Shown here: piece by piece, positions 1-7,651 of the stretch | Numbering within the stretch: position 1 is the stretch's first letter | Layout: each line of letters begins with the position of its first letter | Assembly (NCBI GenBank): GCA_947258565.1 | Contig: CAMYJB010000005.1 | Span: 1 to 46,124 of the forward strand | Direction: 5' to 3' | Length of the DNA: 46,124 bases | Source: an uncultured Woeseiaceae bacterium | Lineage (GTDB): Bacteria; Pseudomonadota; Gammaproteobacteria; Steroidobacterales; Woeseiaceae | Translations under genes and position numbers: made by a program | Notes under the pieces: model-generated | Told to the model about the DNA's origin: nothing | Seen by the model: only the letters and a program-made list of their open reading frames with translations | Database searches by the model: none

Positions 1-2
1 TC

Positions 3-44
3 ATCGATACTGTTGGCGGCGATATCTTTGATGATGAAGTATGA
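3..44 (+). CDS. Possible 3' end of a gene cut by the left edge
   Basis: Frame 3 is open from the window edge for 13 codons (IDTVGGDIFDDEV) and ends in TGA. The acidic, glycine-containing tail could be the C-terminus of a protein whose body lies outside the window. It is followed about 25 bases later by a copy of the intergenic repeat that also follows other genes here, which fits a gene end. Thirteen codons are too few to name a family, and chance is a real alternative. Confidence 0.22.
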   Translation: MDTVGGDIFDDEV

Positions 45-70
45 GGAGCGTCGGGATGGATCCTCCACTA

Positions 71-180
71 TGTCCGGTCGTGGCCGAGAGCCAGCGGTCG
101 CTAGGAAGATGAGGGAACGGCTGCTCCACTTCGCTAAGCCGCCCGTCGAGTTCACTGAGGTAAGATGGCTCCAGGTGACC
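71..180 (+). repeat. Composite intergenic repeat, copy A
   Basis: This copy has a first box resembling GTCCGGTCGTGGCCG near 72-86 and, about 60 bases later, a second box (131-180) with the pattern TAAGCCGCCCGTCGAG and an end box CCAGGTGACC. The same two boxes at nearly the same spacing recur at 1299-1412 and 3627-3736, and more diverged forms occur at 2389-2451, 2963-3130 and 5188-5260. No protein is supported here; the short frames crossing it are not conserved between copies. Confidence 0.5.
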
Positions 181-292
181 CAATCCAGCCGTTCATGAAT
201 CGGGCACCTGATAAGAAATCTCAACGCTCAGCGACGCTCTTGCGAGGATTGCGCATCTACGATAAAGGCAACTTACGAGACGGGGAGGATCG

Positions 293-1300
293 ATGAATAC
301 TCTGTTCACGAGGTTGGCTGGGCTGTTCAACTATTGGCTTGTCATAGCCGCAACCGTTGCGATTCTATCAACGCTCTGGGTGCACGCTGCAGAGCCCACC
401 CTCGTTGAAAGATTGGACGGCTCTCCGGTGAAGCTGCTAATAGAGCGTCCAGAGGGAAAGACAGATATCCCGATCATTATTTTCATTGACGGGTCCGGTT
501 GCGTCAGCGTTGAGCGGGAGCGTTTTCAAAAGTATTCGCGCCTTCCCGTGGAATTTGAGGAGAACGTTGCGAAGGTGTTTGTCGATAAGTCCGGCGTTAC
601 GCCTAAGGATGATGGCAGAGAGTGCTCTCAGACCTTCATAGAATACGACTCGGTCGATCAGCGTGTGTTCGACCACCTGCGCGCAATTCAGCACCTCAGA
701 AAACATGCCCCATGGTGGAACCAGGAACTCCTGTTGTTCGGCTGGTCAGACGGCGGAACGATAGGTGCATCAATTGCCGCATACACACCTGAGGTGAAGA
801 GAGCAGTCCTTGGTGGTACGGGTGGAGGTATCCCGATGACGGCGCAGTTCGAGGACTACGTGATCTGTACGCCTGATCGCACTGAGGACCGTGATGCCTG
901 TGTTAAAGAACTCAGAGAAATGTACGACGAGATTCGCGACAATCCGTCAGCGAGCAAGACCTGGTTTGGGGACTTCAATACTTACAAATCTTGGGCATCA
1001 CGCCTTGATGTCGTGGAATACAATTTGATCAAGGATATCGAGATCCCGCTTCTCTTTGTTCACGGAGAGTTAGACCGAGACAACGTTCCTGTAGAAGCTG
1101 CTAGGGAATTGGTTCGACTGTTGCGCGAATCAGGAAACGTCGACTTCGAGTACTGGGAGGTGCCGGGCATGGAACACGGCACGCGGAGCCTCGGCGAAGA
1201 ACGGGGTGATGCAGTGCGGATAGCTATACTTAATTGGTTGCTTGACCAGCCACTCGGAATTGGTGGTCCACCTCATTTTGGCCGATCACCTGACGAGTAA
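293..1300 (+). CDS. Exported or membrane-anchored alpha/beta hydrolase
   Basis: This is a 335-residue alpha/beta-hydrolase-fold protein. A hydrophobic segment at residues 14-33 (ending WVHAAEP) is a signal peptide or anchor, so it probably acts outside the cytoplasm. The nucleophile elbow is GWSDGG with Ser152. A later HGELDRDNVP segment offers the acid and PGMEHG offers the catalytic His, so the triad appears complete. The ATG at 293 has a strong GGGGAGG ribosome site 5 bases upstream. The gene stands alone, with intergenic repeats on both sides. It resembles dienelactone-hydrolase or prolyl-oligopeptidase-like esterases; the substrate cannot be read from the sequence. Cys70, Cys111 and two further cysteines in the cap region may form disulfides, which would fit a periplasmic location (inference). 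Confidence 0.85.
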   Translation: MNTLFTRLAGLFNYWLVIAATVAILSTLWVHAAEPTLVERLDGSPVKLLIERPEGKTDIPIIIFIDGSGCVSVERERFQKYSRLPVEFEENVAKVFVDKSGVTPKDDGRECSQTFIEYDSVDQRVFDHLRAIQHLRKHAPWWNQELLLFGWSDGGTIGASIAAYTPEVKRAVLGGTGGGIPMTAQFEDYVICTPDRTEDRDACVKELREMYDEIRDNPSASKTWFGDFNTYKSWASRLDVVEYNLIKDIEIPLLFVHGELDRDNVPVEAARELVRLLRESGNVDFEYWEVPGMEHGTRSLGEERGDAVRIAILNWLLDQPLGIGGPPHFGRSPDE

Positions 1301-1412
1301 CCGCTGCTGGCCGGGTGGGTGCAGCAGTTCACCAGGAAGAAGTTCGAGTGACGGCTCCAATTGGCACAGCAGCCGGTCGAGTTATCTGAATTATGATGGC
1401 GGCTGGTGACCC
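1299..1412 (+). repeat. Composite intergenic repeat, copy B
   Basis: It begins directly at the stop codon of the hydrolase gene (TAACCGCTGCTGGCCGG). Its second box, at 1363-1412, reads AGCAGCCGGTCGAGTTATC followed by the end box GGCGGCTGGTGACC. The second box matches copy A and copy E closely by eye. The 1301-1610 gap holds this repeat and nothing else I recognise. Confidence 0.55.
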
Positions 1413-1610
1413 AAAGGCGACATTTAATTACAGCTAATATACCCCCACAGTTCGATGAAGTATCGTCTTCGCCAGAAGAGCCTATTGCTTTTCTGCTTAC
1501 CCAAGAGTAAATCTATATCAACTTGCCTCTCTATCGTCCCTTGGGATGCTTCGCCGAGATATGGCTGGCACCCACCCGCTAATAGTTGGGCCTTATTGAG
1601 GAAAGTTGAT

Positions 1611-2174
1611 ATGCCTGCGCGATTGTTTTCGTTCATTGGCGGTGAGACAGGCCTCTGGCGTGTCACCGAAATGGAAGTGATAGTTGGAAAGCCACTGCCA
1701 ACAGCGGTAGGGCTCGAAATCGCTTCTGGCTCAGAGATTCCATCCGATCCACATGCGTCCTGGGTTCTTCGTGGAATAACAAGCAATGAGCGGTATGCCG
1801 ATCGCGAGGAAAGGCGTCAAATTGTCGCCGAGCTGCTCGATCTGGGGCGCCCGGAGGCGACGTGCGCGGCGCTGATCCCAATTCGCAAGAACGAGGCCTG
1901 GTGGGCACTCACACAAGAGGAACGCCTGAGCATTTTCACGGAGCAATCTCACCACACCAAAATCGGACTGGAGCATTTTCCCACGCTGGCTAGAAGGCTC
2001 CATCACTGCCGTGATCTCTCGGAGAACGAACCGTTCGATTTCATCACCTGGTTCGAGTACGCGCCATCTGATGAGGTGAGGTTCAACAAGCTCCTTGCTG
2101 CATTGCGTGCTATACCGGAGTGGCAGTATGTTGAGCGCGAAGTGGACATCCGGCTCGAGCGTGATCAGGTCTAA
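1611..2174 (+). CDS. Chlorite dismutase-family haem protein, short form
   Basis: A 188-residue protein of the chlorite dismutase-like superfamily. The diagnostic part is the C-terminal half: HTKIGLEHFPTLARRLHHCR followed by DLSENEPFDFITWFEYAP, the conserved helix and strand pattern that carries the proximal haem His in this family. The frame is open upstream to 1455, but I chose ATG 1611 because a GAGGAAAG ribosome site precedes it and the upstream residues are compositionally unlike a protein. Family members decompose chlorite, act in haem biosynthesis (HemQ) or are peroxidase-like; short Gram-negative members often lack chlorite activity. I would not assign chlorite dismutation without checking for the distal Arg. 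It stands alone between intergenic repeats. Confidence 0.8.
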   Translation: MPARLFSFIGGETGLWRVTEMEVIVGKPLPTAVGLEIASGSEIPSDPHASWVLRGITSNERYADREERRQIVAELLDLGRPEATCAALIPIRKNEAWWALTQEERLSIFTEQSHHTKIGLEHFPTLARRLHHCRDLSENEPFDFITWFEYAPSDEVRFNKLLAALRAIPEWQYVEREVDIRLERDQV

Positions 2175-2388
2175 CCCCTCGTTGCAGCGGACGGCCTTCG
2201 ACCGCCGCTGAACTCAATCATTGCGAATGATCGGATTTGCTGCGTTTGCGACCTTCACTGGAACCCGGGGAATGTCGCTTTCTGGCCGGGAGCCGCCATT
2301 CGGTTTCGGTTGTTTCTGGGTGTCTGAATAGCAGCTTTCGGTCAGACCTGACGTTCGATGCAAGGTATCGAGAGTCCGCGCCGGTAAG

Positions 2389-2451
2389 CGTCCGCTTTAC
2401 TCCTGGCAGCTGCAGTTAGGCTAAACTTGGTCCAAAGGGCGGCTGCTGACC
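2389..2451 (+). repeat. Composite intergenic repeat, diverged copy C
   Basis: The 2175-2536 gap has no credible gene. Its right part carries GCGTCCGCTTT at 2389 and, about 50 bases on, GGGCGGCTGCTGACC at 2437-2451. The latter matches the end box of copies B and E at most positions. The rest of the gap is repeat-like GC-rich sequence with no clear structure; a 60-codon frame at 2237 has a start but no family resemblance and overlaps repeat-like sequence. Confidence 0.4.
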
Positions 2452-2536
2452 GACAGCGGTGATACGCACAACTTAGTCCTTAATCAGATCGAACGGTACC
2501 AGGTAAAGCCACTTTGTTCATTTGTTGCGACGTGAT

Positions 2537-2902
2537 ATGAGCATTACGAAGCAAATTGCGGTTTTTCGAACAGGGCGATCGTACGAGGCATTGATGGTTC
2601 TCAACGAACTGCGCTCGGCCGGCGTGCCTGCTTACGGTCAGGAGGAAAATTCTGGTGGCCTTGTGACGGCAATGCCGCCCACGCCTACTCAGGGTCCCGG
2701 AATTACCTGGGTCGTCCGGGTGCCGGAACCGGCTGCAGAGAGCGCAAAGCGAATAATTCAGAATCTTCCAGTCGATATCGAACAAGAACCGGGTGTATGG
2801 CATTTTGGCCCTGACAAACGGGTAAAGAAGGGCTTACAGGTTATTGCCGCTATTTTTCTAATCGCAATTGCTGTCAGTTTGATTGACGATTTGCTCGGAT
2901 AG
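2537..2902 (+). CDS. DUF2007-like protein with C-terminal membrane segment
   Basis: A protein of about 121 residues. The N-terminal two-thirds looks like the small DUF2007 ferredoxin-like fold: IAVFRTGRSYEALMVLNELR, then a variable loop, then a WVVRVPEPAAESAKRIIQNL strand-helix. A hydrophobic segment near the C-terminus (LQVIAAIFLIAIAVSLI) is a single membrane span, so the domain is probably cytoplasmic and tethered by its tail. The frame also opens at TTG 2522, but ATG 2537 gives the natural MSITKQIAVF start. DUF2007 proteins are described as putative signal-transducing proteins, without a proven function. No partner gene is adjacent. Confidence 0.65.
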   Translation: MSITKQIAVFRTGRSYEALMVLNELRSAGVPAYGQEENSGGLVTAMPPTPTQGPGITWVVRVPEPAAESAKRIIQNLPVDIEQEPGVWHFGPDKRVKKGLQVIAAIFLIAIAVSLIDDLLG

Positions 2903-2962
2903 TTGTCTGCACGGCAGAAAAGCCAAAATGCCAGACAAGCTTCAAGAATGTTGGTCTTGCTC

Positions 2963-3130
2963 CGTCCGCCTTTGGCCGAGAACGAGCGGTCGTTAGATAC
3001 CTGAACTAACGGCTGCTATCCGCAAGAGCAGCCACTCAAGATGGAAGATTTCTTGGAAACGCCGTTGACCGGCCGCTTCACTTCACGTAGCCGCCGGTCC
3101 ATAGTTATAGACTCAACGGCTGTTAATGGC
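2963..3130 (+). repeat. Composite intergenic repeat, copy D (expanded)
   Basis: The first box, CGTCCGCCTTTGGCCGAGAA, is followed by GCGGTCGTTAG. The second box, CACGTAGCCGCCGGTCC with CAACGGCTGTTAATGG, lies at 3084-3130. The spacing between boxes is about 117 bases rather than about 60, as if two units were fused or an insertion occurred. The copy ends about 30 bases before the acetyltransferase start and may contain its promoter. Confidence 0.42.
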
Positions 3131-3158
3131 GCTGAGCGGCGCGTGACGATTCCGAACG

Positions 3159-3626
3159 ATGACCATTGAACTGCTCGCGGACAATACTGAGTTTCTGCCG
3201 ACGCTCGTGTGCTGGTACGAGCGTGAGTGGCGTCCATACTACGGGATCGATGGGCCGGGAAAAGCGCAAGCGGATCTGGAGGCTCGCTGCAACAGGGACA
3301 CCGTTCCGATCGGGTTCGTGGCCAAGGAGAACAATCAATTGCTGGGATCAGCGGCGCTAGATCTCGATGCTGCGACAAGCCTTACGCCGTCTGTTGTTGG
3401 TCTCTTGGTGGCAGACGAGTTTCGTCGGGAGGGTGTTGCTTCTGAATTGCTCAAATCGGCCACACGTCTGGCGGAGAGCCTCGGCTACAATCACCTGTAC
3501 ATCAGTACAAGCATGCTTGGCGACCATCTGCTTCGGAACGGCTGGCGATGGTTCGGCGATGCGCAGTTTCTGAATGACGAACACGGCTCGATCTACGTGT
3601 TCGACCTGCAAACCTCTGGGCGATAA
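3159..3626 (+). CDS. GNAT-family N-acetyltransferase
   Basis: A 155-residue single-domain GNAT protein. The acetyl-CoA binding motif A is visible as GLLVADEFRREGVASELLKS (around residues 85-104), with the R-R-E-G-V-A turn that contacts the pyrophosphate. The preceding strand GFVAKENNQLLGSAALDL and the C-terminal GWRWFGDAQFLND fit the fold, although the usual aromatic motif B (YxxxGF) is replaced by LLRNGWRWFG. It would transfer an acetyl group to an amine on a small molecule or protein; the acceptor is unknown. The gene is monocistronic between repeat copies D and E. Confidence 0.85.
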   Translation: MTIELLADNTEFLPTLVCWYEREWRPYYGIDGPGKAQADLEARCNRDTVPIGFVAKENNQLLGSAALDLDAATSLTPSVVGLLVADEFRREGVASELLKSATRLAESLGYNHLYISTSMLGDHLLRNGWRWFGDAQFLNDEHGSIYVFDLQTSGR

Positions 3627-3736
3627 CGTCCGCTGCTGGCCGTTCTGAGACGGCCGCCAGGAAGCTTGGCGAGCGACCGCTGAACGTCGCATAGCCGCCA
3701 GTCGAGCGATCTGATGTAAAATGACGGCTGATGACC
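3627..3736 (+). repeat. Composite intergenic repeat, copy E
   Basis: It begins at the stop codon of the acetyltransferase with CGTCCGCTGCTGGCCG. Its second box at 3685-3736 reads ATAGCCGCCAGTCGAGCGAT and ends with GACGGCTGATGACC. Box order, spacing (about 58 bases) and position immediately 3' of a plus-strand gene match copy B. Confidence 0.55.
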
Positions 3737-3774
3737 TACAGCAGTCGCTCGTTTTCTATTCTGCGTCGCCGCTT

Positions 3775-4224
3775 CTAGTCACAGGAGACTTTGCTAAAAG
3801 AGTTCGAATTGGCGCCTCCCAGAAGCGATATCGTCGCGTAAAGGTGGTTCCCTTTCTTCAGGTATCTGATTTCTTGTGGGTAGTCGTGATCGGGATTTGC
3901 AAAGACGACACTATTATCCGTGATCTCCGTTGCAGCAAACGATGCTGGTTCTTGCCCCGATGGATGAGCCGTGTAGATCCATGATCCGTCTTCACTTTGC
4001 CTGATGCTGAGAACTTCGTAGAAGCGAACCCTGTTGTCGCTAACGGCGATACCAAAACCCGCTAACGACTGGTTACTGTCGGCGACCCAGACCTCTTGGG
4101 CGCTCTTGTCAGGCGTCACCCAGCAACCCACGAGCCAGCTCAATTCGTGGCCGTTGGAAACACTGGCTAATGTCAGGGTGGGGATAAGCGCCAATGTAGA
4201 TATGAGCCTGATCATTTTCGTCAC
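3775..4224 (-). CDS. DUF6265-type exported protein
   Basis: A 149-residue protein with an N-terminal signal peptide (residues 1-20, a hydrophobic ISTLALIPTLTLA core). The mature part begins with a lipocalin-like LSWLVGCWV strand and ends with FANPDHDYPQEIRYLKKGNH and LYATISLLGG, a signature of the DUF6265 family of small exported beta-barrel proteins. The function of the family is unknown. It is divergently oriented to the AraC-type regulator at 4294, and the 69-base gap must contain both start regions. Its ribosome site AGAGGTGA lies inside a 6-bp inverted repeat (4222-4240). Confidence 0.8.
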   Translation of the reverse strand: MTKMIRLISTLALIPTLTLASVSNGHELSWLVGCWVTPDKSAQEVWVADSNQSLAGFGIAVSDNRVRFYEVLSIRQSEDGSWIYTAHPSGQEPASFAATEITDNSVVFANPDHDYPQEIRYLKKGNHLYATISLLGGANSNSFSKVSCD

Positions 4225-4240
4225 CTCTTGGTTCGAGGTG
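4222..4240. promoter_or_regulatory. Inverted repeat over the ribosome site of the DUF6265 gene
   Basis: CACCTC (4222-4227) and GAGGTG (4235-4240) are perfect 6-bp arms with a 7-base loop. On the minus strand the proximal arm contains the GAGGTGA ribosome site of the 3775-4224 gene, so a hairpin could hide it. It could equally be an operator for the divergent AraC-type regulator. Confidence 0.35.
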
Positions 4241-4293
4241 GTCAGTTATACTCAGTCTGAATGCCACAATCTTGAATATTTCGGCCAATCTCC

Positions 4294-5127
4294 ATGTACA
4301 GTTCGTTCGAACCGACTCAGGAATTGTCGCCTTTCATAGAGTGCTATTGGTCGTGGCAGGTTGACCCGGACGGCCATGCGCTGGACGACATACTCCCGGA
4401 CGCGACGCCGGAGTTCATTGTGCACTTTGGGTCAATCCCGTTCGTTCGGAACGAATTGGGCGAATGGAGGCAGCAACACAGAGCGTTTTTGTATTGTGCA
4501 GCGCATAAGGCGGTGAGGCTGTCTGTGCGGGAGCCGATGAGGCTCTTTGCCATTCGGTTTCGACCTTGGGGCGTGAGTAGATTCTCAAATGTGTCAATGG
4601 CCGATATGCTCGATCGGCCGGTCTCGCCGACTGAATCGCTGAATGAACTTGGTCACGATCTTGTACAGGGCCTGCACTCAGCGAGGTCGGATTCCGGCCG
4701 AGTCAATGTGGCCGACAGATTGCTTACAAACGCGTTGCAGTCGTACTTGCGCATCGAACCTCGCCTGAAAATGCTACTGGATGCGACAGATGGGGGGAGA
4801 TGCAGTTCAGCCGAGATGGCCCGAAAACTATCGATCAGCGATCGATCGTTCAGTCGATTATGGAGTGAGGTTGTGGGAATTCAACCGCGGAAATTCGTGC
4901 AATTAATGCGATTTCACAATGCGCTTGAAATGATCGATGGCGGTGTCAAATTGACACAAGTGGCAGCCCATTGCGGTTACAGTGATCAAGCACATATGGC
5001 ACGACAGATCAAAGCGATAACGGGGCTACCGCCATCATCGTTGCGGCGTCGATTGGGCAACAGAGTGTATCGTGATCTGTACACTTTGCGTCCCGATGCG
5101 CCATGGCGTGGCCGCATACGTCAGTAG
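4294..5127 (+). CDS. AraC-family transcriptional regulator
   Basis: A 277-residue regulator. Residues 1 to about 150 form an N-terminal sensor domain of the DUF6597/AraC-ligand type (LSPFIECYWSWQVD, then DATPEFIVHFGS and the FAIRFRPWGVSRF strand). The C-terminal part (about 170-265) holds the AraC double helix-turn-helix, with MARKLSISDRSFSRLW, the linker VVGIQPRKFVQLMRFHNAL, and the second helix pair VAAHCGYSDQAHMARQIKAI followed by GLPPSSLR. It would bind DNA as an activator or repressor in response to an unknown ligand. The divergent DUF6265 gene is the most likely neighbour target, by position only. Confidence 0.9.
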   Translation: MYSSFEPTQELSPFIECYWSWQVDPDGHALDDILPDATPEFIVHFGSIPFVRNELGEWRQQHRAFLYCAAHKAVRLSVREPMRLFAIRFRPWGVSRFSNVSMADMLDRPVSPTESLNELGHDLVQGLHSARSDSGRVNVADRLLTNALQSYLRIEPRLKMLLDATDGGRCSSAEMARKLSISDRSFSRLWSEVVGIQPRKFVQLMRFHNALEMIDGGVKLTQVAAHCGYSDQAHMARQIKAITGLPPSSLRRRLGNRVYRDLYTLRPDAPWRGRIRQ

Positions 5128-5187
5128 GTCCAGGTCTCAGATCTGGCCAAGCGATCAGCGACGTGGCGCTTTACGGATTAACCGGAT

Positions 5188-5260
5188 CGTCCGCCTGTGG
5201 CCGCTAGCTGCCATTCAAATTAGCTAACTATGGCCTTGTCGAAGGTCCGCTGTCGGAAAA
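5188..5260 (+). repeat. Composite intergenic repeat, partial copy F
   Basis: CGTCCGCCTGTGGCCGCTAG at 5189 matches the first box of copy D (CGTCCGCCTTTGGCCGAGAA) closely. The second box is not clear; a GGTCCGCTGTCGG segment at 5245-5257 may be a further fragment. It lies between the AraC-type regulator and the DUF2892 gene. Confidence 0.38.
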
Positions 5261-5363
5261 AACTGGCGCTTGGCATTGCTCAATGCCCGTTGACCACAGC
5301 AGAGCTGTACTTCTTAGAAATTGGGCTAGAATGCCTAGTGACACGGTAGTCCTAGGAGGCACT

Positions 5364-5555
5364 ATGAAACAGAATGTTCACAACATCGAACGCGTTGTTC
5401 GCGTCATTGTCGGACTGGCCATAATCAGCCTTGTATTCATCGGGCCGCAGTCGGCCTGGGGTTGGCTGGGACTGGTTCCATTGGCAACTGGAGTTGTCGG
5501 ATGGTGTCCGCCGTATGCGTTATTCGGAATTAGCACGTGTAAGACGCCGGAGTAG
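5364..5555 (+). CDS. DUF2892 (YgaP-like) membrane protein
   Basis: A 63-residue protein that starts MKQNVHNIERVVRVIVGLA, the typical beginning of DUF2892 proteins, and contains two short hydrophobic segments (VVRVIVGLAIISLVFIG and WLGLVPLATGVVGWCP) with the family end CPPYALFGISTC. The frame is open further upstream, but ATG 5364 is preceded by a clear AGGAGG ribosome site and matches the family start. The domain is also found as the membrane part of rhodanese-type YgaP; here it is alone. It is an inner membrane protein of unknown role, with Cys residues at the second span and at the tail that might bind sulfur species (inference). Confidence 0.88.
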   Translation: MKQNVHNIERVVRVIVGLAIISLVFIGPQSAWGWLGLVPLATGVVGWCPPYALFGISTCKTPE

Positions 5556-5812
5556 ATCACCTGGACAATCGAAGGGCCGCTACAGGCCACTTTGAGCGAG
5601 GCCGCGTCTGGGCTGCCGGACCGGTGCCCTCCGCGGCCAGCATAGTCACGAAGCTGATCTTGCGGAAATCGCACAGACTGGCAATGCTTTGTGGGCCAGC
5701 TTTGGCAAGCCGCAGGAAATACTTCTACATAATTAATGCATAAAAAAACAATAAATTACGGACGTTATTTAAAGTCTATTCTATAAAATATCCGATCTGT
5801 CAGGGGTCATTA

Positions 5813-7618
5813 ATGCGTCCCACACCAGCATCCATCTATTTGCTCGCCATCCTGTTGACGGCCGTTTCCGCGGTGCAGGCAAACGAAACCCGGCTGCTCT
5901 GGGGTGATACCCACCTGCACACGTCGTATTCGTTCGATGCATACACGCTTGGCAATGCAACGGCAGACCCTGATACCGCCTACCGCTTCGCGAAAGGGCT
6001 TCCCGTGATTCATCCGGGCCATCGTGCGCTGGTCAGGATCGATCGTCCGCTCGATTTTCTCGTCGTGACCGATCATGCGGAGGGGCTTGGAGGAATGGCG
6101 GAACTCGCCGCAGGCAACCCGTTGCTCGTCGAAAACGAATTCGGTAAGCGCTGGCAGCAGATGCTGGCCGACGGGGAGGTAAATGCAGTATTCACCGAGA
6201 TCGTGGGACTCGGCACCCAGAATCCGGAGGCGATCGATTTTCTCAGTGACGACAGGGTCTTTCGATCGGCCTGGGCACAGATTGTCGAAGCGGCGGACCG
6301 GCACAACGACCCGGGAAAGTTCACCGCGTTCATTGGCTGGGAATGGACGTCGACGCCGGATGGACTGAATCTTCACCGGATCATCTTCACGCCGGACGGC
6401 AAGGACAAGGCGGTCCAATACCTGCCGTACAGCCTGAATGACTCCGAAAAGCCACGCGACCTCTGGACCTGGCTCGCGAAAACAGCCGCGGAGGTGGGCA
6501 CGGACTTCGTCGCGATCGGGCATAACGCGAATCTTTCCAACGGCCGCTTCTTCCCGCTGGCGGATGAAGACGGCCGCCCCATAGACGTCGAATACGCACG
6601 GCTGCGTGAACGCTGGGAACCCGTTGAAGAGATCACCCAGTACAAGGGCGACTCGGAGACGCACCCCTTGCTAGCGCCCAGCGACGAATTCGCGAATTTC
6701 GAGCGTTACAAGCACCTCCTCGACGGCGGTGCGCTCGAGCACAAGGTCGGCAGCTATGCGCGATCCGGTCTCATTCGCGGGCTGCAGCTGGAAGCGGAAA
6801 TCGGCATGAACCCTTACAAGTTCGGCATGATCGGCGCGACCGACACGCATACCGGTCTGGCCTCGGCCGAGGAAGACAATTTCCTGGGTAAGTATGCGCA
6901 GGACAGCGTGCCCGAGATGAAAGCGAAGGAAACGGTGCCGGGATCCGTTGGCTGGGATGCCTCGGCGATGGGTTTTGCCGGCGTCTGGGCCACCGAGAAC
7001 ACGCGTGAGGCGATCGTCGAGGCCTTCAGGCGCAAGGAAGTGTATGCCACCACGGGCCCGCGGATTCAGCTGCGTTTCTTCGGCGGCTGGGATTTCGGGT
7101 CGAGGGACGCGAGGGCAAAAGATCTTGCGGCGCGCGGCTATGAGAAGGGCGTGCCGATGGGTGGCGACCTTGCCAGTGCGCCGCGAGGCAAGGCACCAAC
7201 CTTCCTGATCTCGGCGGTCAGGGATCCGCTCGATGGCAACCTGGATCGCGTCCAGGTTGTGAAGGGATGGGTGGCCGCCGACGGCAGCGCCCGGGAGTAT
7301 ATTTACGACGTTGCATGGTCCGGCGATCGCAAACCGGATAACGACGGCCGGTTGCCACCTGCCGGTAATACCGTGTCGCTGGAATCCGGGCGCTACGCGA
7401 ACACCATCGGAGCCGCTGAATTGACGACCGTGTGGACGGACCCGGACTTCGACCCGGCACTTCGGGCGCTTTACTACGTGCGCGTTATCCAGATTCCGAC
7501 ACCACGGCACACGCTCCTCGACACGATTGCCTTACAGCAGCCGCCGGAAGCGGCGGATGGCCATGCGTCGACGATACAGGAGCGCGCCTATTCGTCACCC
7601 ATCTGGTATACGCCCTAG
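5813..7618 (+). CDS. DUF3604 exported metal-dependent enzyme, paralogue 1
   Basis: A 601-residue protein with a signal peptide (residues 1-23, cleavage near VQA), hence periplasmic or surface. Directly after it comes GDTHLHTSYSFDA (31-43), the His-x-His opening of a PHP-like metal centre, followed by LDFLVVTDHAE, GWEWTS, AIGHNANLSNG, KGDSETHPLL and GATDTHTG, all conserved in DUF3604. The C-terminus has DRVQVVKGW and ends SSPIWYTP. DUF3604 enzymes are thought to be metal-dependent phosphoesterase/amidohydrolase-like hydrolases; the substrate is unproven. It leads the 5.8-18.9 kb block and has a paralogue at 13524. The 5725-5800 upstream stretch is strikingly AT-rich and probably holds the promoter, though no clear -35/-10 pair could be fixed. 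Confidence 0.9.
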   Translation: MRPTPASIYLLAILLTAVSAVQANETRLLWGDTHLHTSYSFDAYTLGNATADPDTAYRFAKGLPVIHPGHRALVRIDRPLDFLVVTDHAEGLGGMAELAAGNPLLVENEFGKRWQQMLADGEVNAVFTEIVGLGTQNPEAIDFLSDDRVFRSAWAQIVEAADRHNDPGKFTAFIGWEWTSTPDGLNLHRIIFTPDGKDKAVQYLPYSLNDSEKPRDLWTWLAKTAAEVGTDFVAIGHNANLSNGRFFPLADEDGRPIDVEYARLRERWEPVEEITQYKGDSETHPLLAPSDEFANFERYKHLLDGGALEHKVGSYARSGLIRGLQLEAEIGMNPYKFGMIGATDTHTGLASAEEDNFLGKYAQDSVPEMKAKETVPGSVGWDASAMGFAGVWATENTREAIVEAFRRKEVYATTGPRIQLRFFGGWDFGSRDARAKDLAARGYEKGVPMGGDLASAPRGKAPTFLISAVRDPLDGNLDRVQVVKGWVAADGSAREYIYDVAWSGDRKPDNDGRLPPAGNTVSLESGRYANTIGAAELTTVWTDPDFDPALRALYYVRVIQIPTPRHTLLDTIALQQPPEAADGHASTIQERAYSSPIWYTP

Positions 7619-7651
7619 AGCAGCCAGGTAAGAGGAATTCTGGGGGGCATC

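Noticed and set aside
2237..2419. 60-codon plus-strand frame
   Set aside because: It lies in repeat-like sequence, has no ribosome site and no resemblance to a protein family.
1..5280. Gene-cassette array of an integron, with the repeats as attC sites
   Set aside because: The repeats lack paired RYYYAAC and GTTRRRY core sites, no integrase is in view, and one gene (3775-4224) is on the opposite strand.
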